This document shows positions 26,471 to 36,214 of a stretch of DNA of 64,000 nucleotides, piece by piece. Source of the stretch: Paraescarpia echinospica (taxonomy: Eukaryota > Annelida > Polychaeta > Sabellida > Siboglinidae); contig CM034534.1 in assembly GCA_020002185.1 (NCBI GenBank), positions 60,005,050-60,069,049 on the forward strand, in the 5' to 3' direction. Made by a program: the position numbers and the translations under genes. Each line of letters starts with the position of its first letter. The stretch's first letter is position 1. The notes under the pieces were generated by a model. The model was not told where the DNA came from and ran no database searches. It saw only the letters and a list, made by a program, of their open reading frames with translations.

Positions 26471-26915
26471 AATCACTCACTCACAAGCCCTCACTCACAA
26501 GCCCTCACTCACTCACTCACTCACTCGCTCACTCACTCACTCACTCACTCACTCACTCACTCACTCACTCACACATGCCCTCACCCACTCACTCACTCAC
26601 CCAAGCCCTCACCTACTCACTCACTCACTCTCACAAGCCCTCACTCACTCACTCACTCACTCACTCACTCACACAAGCCCTCACTCACTCACTCACTCAC
26701 TCACTCACTCACTCACTCACTCACTCACTCACACAAGTCCTCACTCACTCACTCACACTATTCCTCACCCACTCACTCACTCACTCACTCACTCACTCAC
26801 TCACTCACTCACTCACTCACTCACTCACTCACTCACTCACTCACTCACACAAGCCCTCATTCACTCACTCACTCACTCACTCACTCACACTAGCCCTCAC
26901 TCTCTCACTCACACA
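26471..26915 (+). repeat. (CACT)n array, left arm
   Basis: About 445 bp of CACT repeats with periodic ACAAGCCCTCACT interruptions. The complementary array is at 27,448-27,702 (~255 bp). SLTH-type frames are artefacts. Confidence 0.95.
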
Positions 26916-26927
26916 ACATTTTCTCCA

Positions 26928-27420
26928 TGTTAAACGTAGGCCATTTTCTCCTTGATAAACGGAAAACATATGTGTATATGAAGCAGCCGTCTTTACAACG
27001 TAACAATTCCATATTTTAAATATTTAAATATACACTAGTTTTCGGCATCATCACATTTGCATAACCAATCAGACCGAACGTACATCATGCCGTAGATGAT
27101 GCCGAAAACTAGTGTATATACCGTGCTTCTGACGATTCTGGTCTTTCCTTTTTCGACTCTCGAGAAGGTCGTATCGTATCTGGTCAATCGCACTATTTGA
27201 AAATATGGAATTGTTACGTTGTGAAGACGGCTGCTTCATATACATATGTTTTCCGTTAAAAGAAGCGATACCTCATACGAGTCCCATGGTCGCCTCGTTG
27301 GACGTGAATCCGAACGGATGATCGTCTCTTGACATGAAGGTATGTCATGTTTGGCACCTCAAACTCAAAACGTCGTCGTATGCCTTTACGATACGTTGAC
27401 GTTTATCAAGGAGAAAATGG
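26928..27420. other. Palindrome core with central octamer and CCAAT motifs
   Basis: The central 44 bp (27,051-27,094) include ATTTGCAT (POU octamer) and ACCAATCAGA (CCAAT box). They are flanked by mirrored TATACACTAGTTTTCGGCATC blocks. The right-hand side (27,095-27,400) also holds ~85 bp and ~145 bp stretches missing on the left. About 300 bp of this core is homologous, in inverse orientation on the right-arm side, to 42,080-42,385 in the NADAR element. A bidirectional promoter or replication origin is a possibility, not a demonstration. Confidence 0.6.
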
Positions 27421-27447
27421 CCTACGTTTAACATGGAGAACATGTTG

Positions 27448-27702
27448 TGTGAGTGAGAGAGTGAGGGCTAGTGTGAGTGAGTGAGTGAGGGCTTGTGTGA
27501 GTGAGATTGAGTGAGTGGGTGAGGACTTGTGTGAGTGAGTGACGGCTTGTGTGAGTGAGTGAGTGAGTGAGGGCTTGTGTGAGTGAGTGAGTGAGTGAGT
27601 GAGTGAGTAGGTGAGGGCTTGTGTGAGGGCTTGGGTGAGTGAGTGAGTGAGTGGGTGAGGGCATGTGTGAGTGAGTGAGTGAGGGCTTGTGAGTGAGAGT
27701 GA
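27448..27702 (-). repeat. (GAGT)n array, right arm
   Basis: Inverted counterpart of the left CACT array, shorter by about 190 bp, with the same GGGCTTGTGT interruptions. Confidence 0.95.
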
Positions 27703-27824
27703 AATGTCTCTTACAATCGGGGCACTGGAAGGCCACCCGTGATACTGGTGTAGGCTTGTTGACAGCTGGTAGACGAGTCGTTGGTTTGTACAACTCGTTT
27801 TATACCTGCCTATTGCAGTGGACT

Positions 27825-28180
27825 CAGTGGAATTTCACGCAATAAACCGTCTATTGCAGTGGAATTCCGTCGAATCGGTGGAATCTCACGCGGTAACCCG
27901 TCTATTCGGGTGGAATTCTACCGAATCGGTGGAATCTCACGTGGTAACCTGTCTATTCGGGTGGAATTAAAAAAATCGGTGGAGTCTCATGTGGTAACCC
28001 GTCTATTCGATTGGAATTCCGTCGAATCGGTGGAATCTCACGTAGTAACCCGTCTATTCGGGTGGAATTCCACCGAATCGGTGGAATCTCTCGTGGTAAC
28101 CCGTCTATTCGGGTGGAATTCCGTCGAATCGGTGGAATCTCACGTGGTAATCCATGTATTCGGGTGAAATTCCGTCGAAT
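27825..28180 (-). repeat. Right-arm ~52-bp minisatellite
   Basis: Seven to eight units of the GGTGGAATCTCACGTGGTAACCCG type, twice the copy number of the left arm. Many contain a CACGTG E-box. Confidence 0.85.
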
Positions 28181-29475
28181 CGATCTCTATGTATGTATCT
28201 ATGTCTGTCTCTATGTATATCTTTATGTCTGTCTCTATATATGTGTTTATGTCTGTCTGTATATCTGTATCTATGTATGTCTCTGTCTGTCTCTATGTAT
28301 GTATACATGTATATCTCTATGTCTGTCTCTATGTATGTTGCTATGTAAGTATCTATGTCTGTGTGTATGTATGTATCTATGTATATCTCAATGTCTGCTC
28401 TATGTCTGTAGCTATGTTTGTCTCTATGTCTGTATCTATGTATGTATCTATGTATTTCTCTATGTATGTATCTATGTATATCTCTACGTCTGTCTCTATG
28501 TATATATTTATGTACGTATGTATCTATGTCTGTCTCTATGTCTGTCTCTATGTTTGAATCTATATATGTCTCTGCCTGTCTCTATGTATGTATATATGTA
28601 TATCTCTATGGCTTTCTCTATGTCTGTCTCTATGTATGTTTCTATGTAAGTATGTATCTATGTCTGTCTCTATGTATGTATGTATGTATGTATGTATCTA
28701 TGTCTGTCTCTATGTCTCTATCTATGTATCTATGCATATCTCTATGTCTCTCTGTATGTATATATATATATCTATGTATGTATCTATGCATGTCTCTATG
28801 TATGTATGTATCTATGTATGTGTCTATGTATATCTCTATGTTTGTATCTATGTATGTCTCTGCCTGTCTCTATGTATATCTCTATGGCTTTCTCTATGTC
28901 TGTCTCTATGTATGTTTCTATGTAAGTATGTATCTATGTCTGTCTCTATGTATGTATGTATGTATCTATGTCTGTCTCTATGTCTCTATCTATGTATCTA
29001 TGCATATCTCTGTCTCTCTCTATGTATATATATATATATATGTATGTATCTATGTATGTATCTATGCATGTCTCCATGTATGTATCTATGTCTGTCTCTA
29101 TGTATGTGTCTATGTATATCTCTATATATGTATCTATATCTGTCTCTATGTATGTATCTATGTATACTTCTATGTATGTCTCTATGTATGTATCTATGTA
29201 TATCTCTATATATATCTCTGTCTCTCTCTATGTATATATCTATGTACGTATCTATGTATGTATCTATGTATGTCTCTATGTGTGTATCTATGTCTGTCTC
29301 TATGTATGTGTCTATGTCTGTCTCTATGTATGTATCTATGTCTGTCTCTATTTATGTATATTTGTATATATCTATGTCTGTCTCTATGTATGTATCTATG
29401 TATATCTCTATGTCTGTCTCTATGTATGTATCCATATCTGTCTATATGTATGTATCTATGTATATCTCTATGTCT
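28181..29475 (-). repeat. Right-arm TATGTATCTATGTCTGTCTC microsatellite
   Basis: Inverse complement of the left-arm microsatellite, 1.3 kb instead of 3.4 kb. The unequal lengths show slippage or array contraction after the inverted duplication formed. Confidence 0.95.
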
Positions 29476-29959
29476 CCATCACATGATGGGATTACATTAC
29501 ATACGCGCAAGTTCAAAACAAGGTCTAACCAAATCACTACCTGTATAACCAACTCACCTCGCGCACAAACTTACTGCGCGCACCATGACGTTACTGTTGA
29601 TGATGTCACATAATGGGATTACATTCAAGTGCGAAAGCTCAAAACAATGGCTAACCAAAGCACTACCTGTTTGTTCAACTCAACTCGCGTACAAAATTAC
29701 TGCGTGTAGCAGTTTGATGACGTCATACAGGGTGCGCACGCTCACGCTCGCAACAAACAAACAAGTCCTGACACATCTTAAGTACGGGTTTTATAAAATA
29801 CACGAATTTAACCACTACCTAATAAAACTAGCCAATATGTTTGACCTATGATGTATGTCGGTGTTTGTGGATTGTAAGTTAATGTTTAGTACTGGTTATG
29901 TGTCGAGGTCGGTGTATGAATGTTGTAGGTCAGTGGTTATGAGCTGTAGGTCAGACAGG

Positions 29960-30458
29960 CTTTAGCCCTTATGCTTTAACATGGGGAAACTTCCAGTACT
30001 TTAACATGGGGTTTAGCCCCTATGATTTAACATGGGCTATGTAGGGTTAAAACAAGTAGGGATAAACTGGGACCTCCAAGTCAAAATATCGTCGTATACC
30101 TTTACAATAATAGCTCCTATCCTTTAACATGGGGAAAATTCCCTATCCTTTAACATGGGGTAAAAATGGCCTATCTTTTAACCCGTGCGCGCCTCGGTGG
30201 AAATCCCTATCTTTTAACATGGGATTTGCTCCGGGGCGCTCCAGCGTACGCGCTGATTAACCTTGGAGCGCCCTGGAGGAAATCCCTATCTTTTAACATG
30301 GGATTTGCTCCGGGGCGCTCCAGCGTACACGCTGATTAACCTTTGAGCGCCCTGGAGGAAATTCCTATCTTTTAACATGGGATTTGCTCCGGGGCGCTCC
30401 AGCGTATGCGCTGATTAACCTTGGAGCGCCCTGGAGGAAATTCCTATCTTTTAACATG
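29960..30458 (-). repeat. Right outer motif array of the palindrome
   Basis: Mirror of the left outer array. CTTTAACATGGGG units come first, then three-plus GC-rich hairpin units with CCTATCTTTTAACATGGGATTTGC. The last unit ends at about 30,458, directly against RTE sequence (CATGAAGAAGAAGATGCC). Confidence 0.85.
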
Positions 30459-31478
30459 GCATGAAGAAGAAGATGCCGATCACACAGAAGGAGTGACATT
30501 CGTGTTGTCAAAAGAGGCACAGAACACCCTCACTGATCAGCTAGGAAGCAGGTGGACCAAGGATTATCTATGCCGCATTCAAAACAAGAAGAAAAAGATC
30601 AAGCTAAACATCATACAGTGCTATGCACCAACAAATGACAAGGACGAAGAAAAAGGAGGACTTCTACAACAGACTGCAAGCATTGCTCAACAAACTCAAG
30701 GAAACGGGCATGACGATACTCATGGCACACTCCAATGCCAAGATAGGATCAACCGACAGCGGGTACGAAGATGTCATGGGCAGACTTGGGGACAATGATT
30801 GAAAATGGAGAGACGTTGGCAGACTTCTCCGCATTTAACGAAATGATCATTGACGGCAGCGTATTTCCGCAGAGCAGAATTCACAAAGCTACATGGATAT
30901 CGCCAGACCACCGAACAGAAAACCAAATCGACCACATCTGTATAGAAAGAAAATTCAGAAGATTACTGCAATACAGGCGGCTACGCAGAAGAGCAGACGC
31001 AGCCTAGTGCTGGCCACACTGAAGATGAAGCTGAAGAGAGATGTAAAAAGGAGCATCAGAACAAGATACAATGTGGATTTCCTTAAGGACAGAGTCACAA
31101 CAGAGACATTCCGACTCATAATCTGCAACAAATATGAAGTCTTACAAGACCTTATCGAAGAAGGAAACATGGACATAGACACCCAATGACAAAAGATCAA
31201 GGAAACACGGACAAGCACATGCAACAAAGTCCTTGGAAAGAAAATAATACCAACAGAAGGAATGGATTTATTTGGACACTATCAACAAAGTGCAAGTGAG
31301 GAAGGAAAAAAGGCGTAATTAACAACAGCCGAACTAGAGCAGCAAAAGCAACAGCCCAGGAGCACTATGCAGAGGCAAACAGAGCAGTCAAGAAAAACGT
31401 AAAAACAGAAAAACTTGATCAGCGGCCTTGCCAAGGAAGCAGAGGATGCAGCAGCCCAAAGGGAACATGAAACAACTG
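30459..31478 (+). pseudogene. RTE endonuclease, continuation
   Basis: Resumes the APE endonuclease interrupted at 21,831. HTEGVTFVLSKEAQ is followed by NIIQCYAPTND, then, in another frame, the GSVFPQSRIHKATW and TENQIDHICI blocks. DHICI stands for the family's catalytic D-H region. A linker of Lys/Arg-rich helices follows. At least three frameshifts are needed to follow the domain. It ends at AACATGAAACAACTG (about 31,478), where the CR1 element has inserted. The continuation is at 45,115. Confidence 0.8.
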
Positions 31479-32147
31479 GTGACAAGAGAAACAGCGTCAG
31501 GAAAGAATGGAACGGACGAGATTGTGACGGGAGAGCAGAAGACAGGGGAACAAGATTACAACCAGACAGATGCAAACCGTAGAAAGAGCTACACTGAGGC
31601 AGTGATTGAGGGGGCAATGAGGAAAGAGAGGGTGTTTATGGGCGATTCGATTATGAGAAAGACAGATAAGACTCTAAGCGAGGGGGAGGACGTCGTTGTT
31701 TGTCTACCGGGGGCTAGAATAGAACATGTAACTGAAAGGGTAGAGAAGGTACTGGGGCATGGCAAGGGAGGGTCTATACTAGTACATGTAGGGACAAATA
31801 ACGCAGAGAGGGAGGGAACAACTGGGATAGTTCAGAAGTACAGACAGTTAGTGAAGAAGTTAAAGAAGACAAGAGTAGAACAGATTATCCTCTCAGGAAT
31901 TTTGCCAGTAATGGGAGGAAGGGGGCCGACATATAGAAACTGCAAGAGGATGGCGATCAACGCACTAGTTGAGCAGATGTGTAAAGAAGAGGGGGTGGGA
32001 TTCGTAGATTTATGGGGATACTTTGTTGGGAGGGAAGATATGTACATGAGAGATGGCCTACATCTAAGTGGAAAGGGGGCAGCAGTTTTCTCAGAGAACT
32101 TGCTGCAATCTGTTGACAGTGGGACAGGCTGCATCTATTTAAACTAG
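31467..32147 (+). CDS. CR1 ORF1, SGNH/GDSL esterase domain
   Basis: Open frame of about 226 codons. Its first in-frame ATG (31,467) lies in the RTE flank, and CR1 sequence starts at about 31,479, so the native N-terminus is missing. The esterase signature is clear: MGDSIMRK (Ser of block I) near residue 58, VHVGTNN (block III) near 107-113, and DLWGYF followed by MRDGLHLSGKGA (Asp and His of the catalytic pair) near residues 183-207. Esterase domains in ORF1 are known for CR1-type elements and may help membrane or RNP interactions. The frame ends TTTAAAC TAG, a canonical -1 slippery site that points into ORF2. The frame may be expressed only as a remnant here. Confidence 0.85.
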   Translation: MKQLVTRETASGKNGTDEIVTGEQKTGEQDYNQTDANRRKSYTEAVIEGAMRKERVFMGDSIMRKTDKTLSEGEDVVVCLPGARIEHVTERVEKVLGHGKGGSILVHVGTNNAEREGTTGIVQKYRQLVKKLKKTRVEQIILSGILPVMGGRGPTYRNCKRMAINALVEQMCKEEGVGFVDLWGYFVGREDMYMRDGLHLSGKGAAVFSENLLQSVDSGTGCIYLN

Positions 32148-35026
32148 ATTCGCAGGGGGGATTCACAGAGAAGCCTGAAACTGGAGGCATAGATAAAGAC
32201 AGCAGAAATAAATCGGCAAAGAACAGCCTGGAAAACTGTTCTGAATCAGGATATAAATGCATTTGTTTAAATGCAAGGAGCATAGTAAACAAAAGAAGTG
32301 AACTAAACATTATGGTAGAAGATATTGACCCTCACATAATAGGTATAACCGAATCGTGGGCCACCACTGATATATCAGATGCCGAATTGGGACTAACAGG
32401 ATATGTAATGTTTAGGAAAGATAGAATAGGAAGAAAGGGAGGTGGAGTTATTTTATATATTAAAGAATCTATCCAGGCTTATGAAATAAAATTAGAAAGA
32501 GAAGCAGATTGCGAAGAAGCTGTTTGGTGTAACATAGTTACAGGAAACTCAACGTTAACAGTTGGGTTAGTTTATCGAAGTCCAAACATAAGCATAGAAG
32601 AGAATGAAAAAATACAAAACGCTATAAGGGAAGTAAGCAAACGGAACTGTATTATTATGGGGGACTTTAACCATGGGCATATACAATGGAAATCTCTACA
32701 GAGTATGGGGAGTGAGGACCACAAGTTTTTAGTTTTAGTACAAGATAGTTTCCTTTCTCAACATGTGCTAGAACCAACCAGGGGAGAGAATGTGTTAGAC
32801 TTAGTTTTGTCCTCACAGAAAGAATTAGTTGACAATGTCAAGATATGTGAGCCACTGGGGAGTAGTGATCACAACCAGATACATTTTACCATCAAAGTAA
32901 AATCAGAAAGGAATAGTAAAAAGCAGTATAGGAGAAATTTCCACAAAGGAAGGTATAAGGACATGAGGAAATATTTAGCAAAGATAGACTGGAATAACAC
33001 ACTGAAGAATAAGACAGCAACCGAATGCTGGAATATCTTAAATAGTGAAATTAAGTGCATAGTCGATAAATTTGTACCTTTCAAAAAACAAGGGAAACGG
33101 TCTAAAAAGAAACACTTATCGAAAGAAGCCATTAGAAAAATTAAGTATAAACAAATGATGTGGAAGTCATATAGATGTACTGGAAATGATGAAGACTACA
33201 ACATTTATAAAGAAGCACTTAATCAAGCTACAGCTGAAATTAGAAATTCAAAGAGAAGCTATAAAAAAAAATTAGCTAGTAATATAAAACATGACAGTAA
33301 GAGTTTTTATGCGTATATTCGAAGCAAACAGAAAGTTCAGGATAAGGTCGGTCCTCTAGAAGATAGTGCTGGAAATACAATATCAGAGGGATTCTTAATG
33401 GCAGAAGACCTGAATGAGTATTTTAGTTCAGTGTTTACCAGGGAAGATATTAGTTCACTGCCAGTACCAGAGGCTAAGTTCAAGGGGGCAGATTCAGACT
33501 ATTTAGGACAGTTAGTTGTAACCGCGGAAATGGTAGCTAAGAAAATAAGGGCTATGAAGGATAATAAATCACCTGGAGTGGACGGGATTCCGCCCAAACT
33601 ACTATTGGAAATTGTAGAACAAATTAGTGTACCGCTTGCAACAGTTTTCAATTTGTCATTAGAAGAGGGAGTGGTTCCTTTAGAATGGAAAGAGGCAAAC
33701 ATTATACCGTTATTTAAAAAAGGTTCGAGAAACAAGTCAGAGAACTATAGACCAGTGAGTTTAACATCAGTGATTTGCAAATTATTAGAAAGACTAATTA
33801 AAGATCACATGGTGGATTTTCTTGTTAAACATAACTTGATAAACCCATCTCAACATGGGTTTTTAAAAGCGAGGTCATGCTTAACAAATATGTTATGTTT
33901 TTTGGAAGACATCACTAGGTGGGTAGATGAGGGATCACCAGTAGATATCATCTATTTAGATTTTCAAAAAGCTTTCGACAAAGTACCACATCAAAGATTA
34001 CTCCTTAAGCTAAAGGCCCATGGCATAGGAAATGGTATAATAAACTGGATAGAAAAATGGCTGAATGACAGAAGACAACGTGTAGTAGTTGATGGGGAGG
34101 CTTCAAACTGGAAATCGGTATTGAGTGGGGTACCACAGGGATCAGTACTAGGACCTATATTATTCTTAATATATATCAACGATTTGGACGATGATATAAC
34201 AAGCAAGGTGTTAAAATTTGCGGATGATACAAAAGTGTTTAGAAGGATTAAAAGTGATGGAGACAGACAGCATTTACAAGATGATCTTGATAGGTTGATC
34301 AAATGGTCTGAAAAGTGGCAAATGCTGTTCAATTTTGGGAAATGTAAATGCCTCCACACAGGTCATGGGAATGAAGAGGTAAAATATAAAATGGGGGGTA
34401 CTGTTCTAAGTACTACTGTAAAAGAAAAGGACTTGGGGTTAACCATTAGTGCTGATATGAAGGTTTCAGAGCAGTGCGGAATTGCAGCGTCAAAGGGAAA
34501 TCAAATCCTTGGATTAATTAGGCGAAATATAGCGTATAAGAAAAAAGAATTAATAGTACAGCTGTACAAAACAATAGTGAGGCCTCATTTAGAATATTGT
34601 ATACAAGCATGGAGGCCATATCGCAAGAAGGACATAGATATGCTAGAAAGAGTACAGAGGAGAGCGACTAAAATGATACCAAATCTGAGGGATCTTAGTT
34701 ACGAAATACGCCTAAAAGAATGTGGTTTAACAACATTAGAGACCAGGAGATTGAGAGGAGATCACATAGAAGTGTTTAAAATATTGAATGGTTATGAAAA
34801 TATTGATAGAAACATTTTTTTCTCAGTTAAGAAAAATAGAAGGACCAGAGGACATGAAGCTACATTAGTAAAGGAGCAGTGTAGATTAGATAAAAGAAAG
34901 TTCTCATTCTCACAAAGGACTGTAAATGAATGGAACAGATTATCTCCTGATTGTGTTGGTGCTAGTAGCGTGAATATGTTTAAAAATAAAATCGACACAC
35001 ACCTTAAAAAGGCGGGATACATGTAG
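32117..35026 (+). CDS. CR1 ORF2, endonuclease-reverse transcriptase
   Basis: Open from 32,117 (after TGA at 32,114) to TAA-free position 35,026. The first ATG (32,312) falls inside the endonuclease, after its CLNARSIVNKRSELN block, so translation most likely enters from upstream. Endonuclease blocks counted from that ATG: ITESW (~11), GGGVILYIKE (~45), IMGDFNH (~114), SSDHNQ (~184). Reverse transcriptase: KSPGVDGIPPKLL (~420), YLDFQKAFDKVP (motif A, ~548), GVPQGSVLGPILF (motif B, ~605), KFADDTKVF (motif C, ~633). The C-terminal region has RPHLEYC and RVQRRATKM blocks. All catalytic residues visible are intact. This looks like a potentially active copy of ORF2. Confidence 0.92.
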   Translation, partial: QWDRLHLFKLDSQGGFTEKPETGGIDKDSRNKSAKNSLENCSESGYKCICLNARSIVNKRSELNIMVEDIDPHIIGITESWATTDISDAELGLTGYVMFRKDRIGRKGGGVILYIKESIQAYEIKLEREADCEEAVWCNIVTGNSTLTVGLVYRSPNISIEENEKIQNAIREVSKRNCIIMGDFNHGHIQWKSLQSMGSEDHKFLVLVQDSFLSQHVLEPTRGENVLDLVLSSQKELVDNVKICEPLGSSDHNQIHFTIKVKSERNSKKQYRRNFHKGRYKDMRKYLAKIDWNNTLKNKTATECWNILNSEIKCIVDKFVPFKKQGKRSKKKHLSKEAIRKIKYKQMMWKSYRCTGNDEDYNIYKEALNQATAEIRNSKRSYKKKLASNIKHDSKSFYAYIRSKQKVQDKVGPLEDSAGNTISEGFLMAEDLNEYFSSVFTREDISSLPVPEAKFKGADSDYLGQLVVTAEMVAKKIRAMKDNKSPGVDGIPPKLLLEIVEQISVPLATVFNLSLEEGVVPLEWKEANIIPLFKKGSRNKSENYRPVSLTSVICKLLERLIKDHMVDFLVKHNLINPSQHGFLKARSCLTNMLCFLEDITRWVDEGSPVDIIYLDFQKAFDKVPHQRLLLKLKAHGIGNGIINWIEKWLNDRRQRVVVDGEASNWKSVLSGVPQGSVLGPILFLIYINDLDDDITSKVLKFADDTKVFRRIKSDGDRQHLQDDLDRLIKWSEKWQMLFNFGKCKCLHTGHGNEEVKYKMGGTVLSTTVKEKDLGLTISADMKVSEQCGIAASKGNQILGLIRRNIAYKKKELIVQLYKTIVRPHLEYCIQAWRPYRKKDIDMLERVQRRATKMIPNLRDLSYEIRLKECGLTTLETRRLRGDHIEVFKILNGYENIDRNIFFSVKKNRRTRGHEATLVKEQCRLDKRKFSFSQRTVNEWNRLSPDCVGASSVNMFKNKIDTHLKKAGYM
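32138..32147 (+). promoter_or_regulatory. -1 frameshift heptamer TTTAAAC before ORF1 stop
   Basis: In the ORF1 frame the codons read TAT TTA AAC TAG, so T TTA AAC fits X XXY YYZ exactly. A -1 slip reads TTT AAA CTA GAT and enters ORF2. The site lies inside the 31-base ORF1/ORF2 overlap (32,117-32,147). A weak bulged stem (TTC-CAGG against CCTG-AA, about 32,148-32,182) lies just downstream. UUUAAAC is a well-known slippery sequence. Confidence 0.65.
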
Positions 35027-35127
35027 ATAAAAAGTATTGGACTCTCGATAAGCCAAAAGGCTTCCTTGTCCACCTGCCATCCAGAGTAATTTTCTGGATG
35101 GCAATCTTGTTAAATCTTGTTAAATCT

Positions 35128-35999
35128 ACTTCAACAAGTTATTGTACTTATAAGACATCAGATGTTACGCCAACAGCATGAACATCTATATATCAATACA
35201 CTAACTTTGGAGATTGTCAGTGCATCTCCTTCGTTGCACCGATATCCACTCGCTTGTTTATGTCCAGTCGCTTCGTTGGGCCATCTGCCTTGGATCTACC
35301 AATTGGTATTTCAGAAAACACAATGAAAGTTGTTTAGAGAATATTAATTCACGTGTTTAATGGTTGTTCTGCTTTTCCGGAGGACGTGTCTCCTATCTGA
35401 GCTAATTGAAGGATGATTAGTTCTCCAGATGCCGACACAGTAACCGAGTGGTGTATTGCACCGCGGGTGGGTGGATGCGAATATTTACTGCCATTAGAGT
35501 GGGCTAATCGTGCAGAACAGTAAATATGATGAACAAGGTAGGAAATTGAGTGTAAATTAGCCAACGCGTGCAACTGACATATAGGCAGAAGTTATGGTGG
35601 AGAAATGAAACTGACACATAATTCACCAGCAGTCTACGACACCGGATGACGACGACGATGACGATAATAATTTCGTTAATTATCATTTTGCATCCATGCT
35701 ATCAGCGTGTCCGCGCCTTTACCTTAAAACGTTACCGTTTCAGTTAATTGAAATCACACGCTCAAACAAAGGTGGCAATAGTATAATAGCAGGAAGTTCG
35801 CTTAATCAATTATAATTCGTCCCATTTGTGGTCTTCATTATGGGAACCAGCCAACTTCAAAACCGATTTCAGGGACTTGCATTTAGCCCCGCATGTCACC
35901 GCAATACTGTCAACAGCGGGTGTTTACAGTTTGAATGTTTTATTTAAAATGTCAACTTTTCGACATGTTTATTCTAGTATTTAGAACTTATTTAGTATA
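35128..35999. other. Unique DNA between CR1 and the NADAR element
   Basis: No repeat, gene or element recognised. Its junction with the CR1 tail and its absence from the second copy's flank matter for the history of this block. Together with 43,116-43,789 it looks like ordinary host DNA carried in with the NADAR element. Confidence 0.5.
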
Positions 36000-36214
36000 A
36001 GTAGTAAAGGAGGTCCCTTACCGCGCATAGCGTTGCGGTGCAAGTGCAAAAGTACCCGGATGTAGGTCAAGGTCAAATACCCGGATGTAGGTCAAGGTCA
36101 AGTACCCGGATGTAGGTCAAGTTACGTGGCGCCCCCTACCGAATTTTTTCGGAACTAGAATGGCACGCCACCTAGCGGATTTTTTCGGAACTAAAATATT
36201 CCCGCCAAAATATA
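36000..36214 (+). repeat. Left terminal inverted repeat with nuclear-receptor half-sites
   Basis: Contains three units of CCCGGATGTAGGTCAAG; the first two run on into GTCAA. TCAAGGTCA is the extended half-site bound by NR5A/ERR receptors, and AGGTCAAGGTCA is a DR0 arrangement. Two CTCF-like motifs (36,129 and 36,165) and one CCCGCCAAAA follow. The right repeat is the same sequence inverted. Confidence 0.9.

Larger units (their letters stand above)
21832..30458. repeat. Giant imperfect palindrome (foldback element), 8.6 kb
   Basis: The left arm (~21,885-27,050) reappears inverted and in the same block order as the right arm (~27,095-30,456) around a 44-bp centre. Mirrored blocks from the outside in are: iterated CCATGTTAAA units; unique sequence with GCGCGAGGTGAGTTGG; an ACATAGATA-type microsatellite; a ~52-bp minisatellite; a TATA-led leader; a CACT array; and a ~300-bp core. 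The arms differ mainly by array length (left microsatellite 3.4 kb, right 1.3 kb) and by two deletions in the left core. The element sits inside the RTE endonuclease. There is no transposase and no intact gene. Confidence 0.9.
31479..35127 (+). mobile_element. CR1-like non-LTR retrotransposon, near-complete
   Basis: Contains the C-terminal esterase part of ORF1, a full ORF2 (endonuclease plus reverse transcriptase), and a 3' end with a TCCAG/CTGGA hairpin (CATCCAGAGTAATTTTCTGGATGG) and tandem TTGTTAAATC tail units. The 5' end lacks the usual ORF1 N-terminus, so it is mildly 5'-truncated. The left flank is RTE sequence and the right flank is unique DNA. A second copy with almost identical sequence is at 43,790-45,114. 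Both frames are open, so it is young. Confidence 0.9.

Noticed and set aside
26372..26955. Zinc-finger-like protein beginning FQCPDCKRHF
   Set aside because: There is only half a C2H2 finger, no ATG, and the frame runs straight into CACT repeats. Kept only as a TATA-led leader.
22549..29613. Very long open frames (up to 429 codons) in the palindrome
   Set aside because: They are YVCLYVCIYV-type translations of a stop-free microsatellite, present in several frames and on both strands.
21832..30458. Palindrome as a simple sequencing fold-back artefact
   Set aside because: Arms differ in array lengths, in unique deletions near the core and in many single bases, which a fold-back read would not give. 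Not fully excluded without spanning reads.
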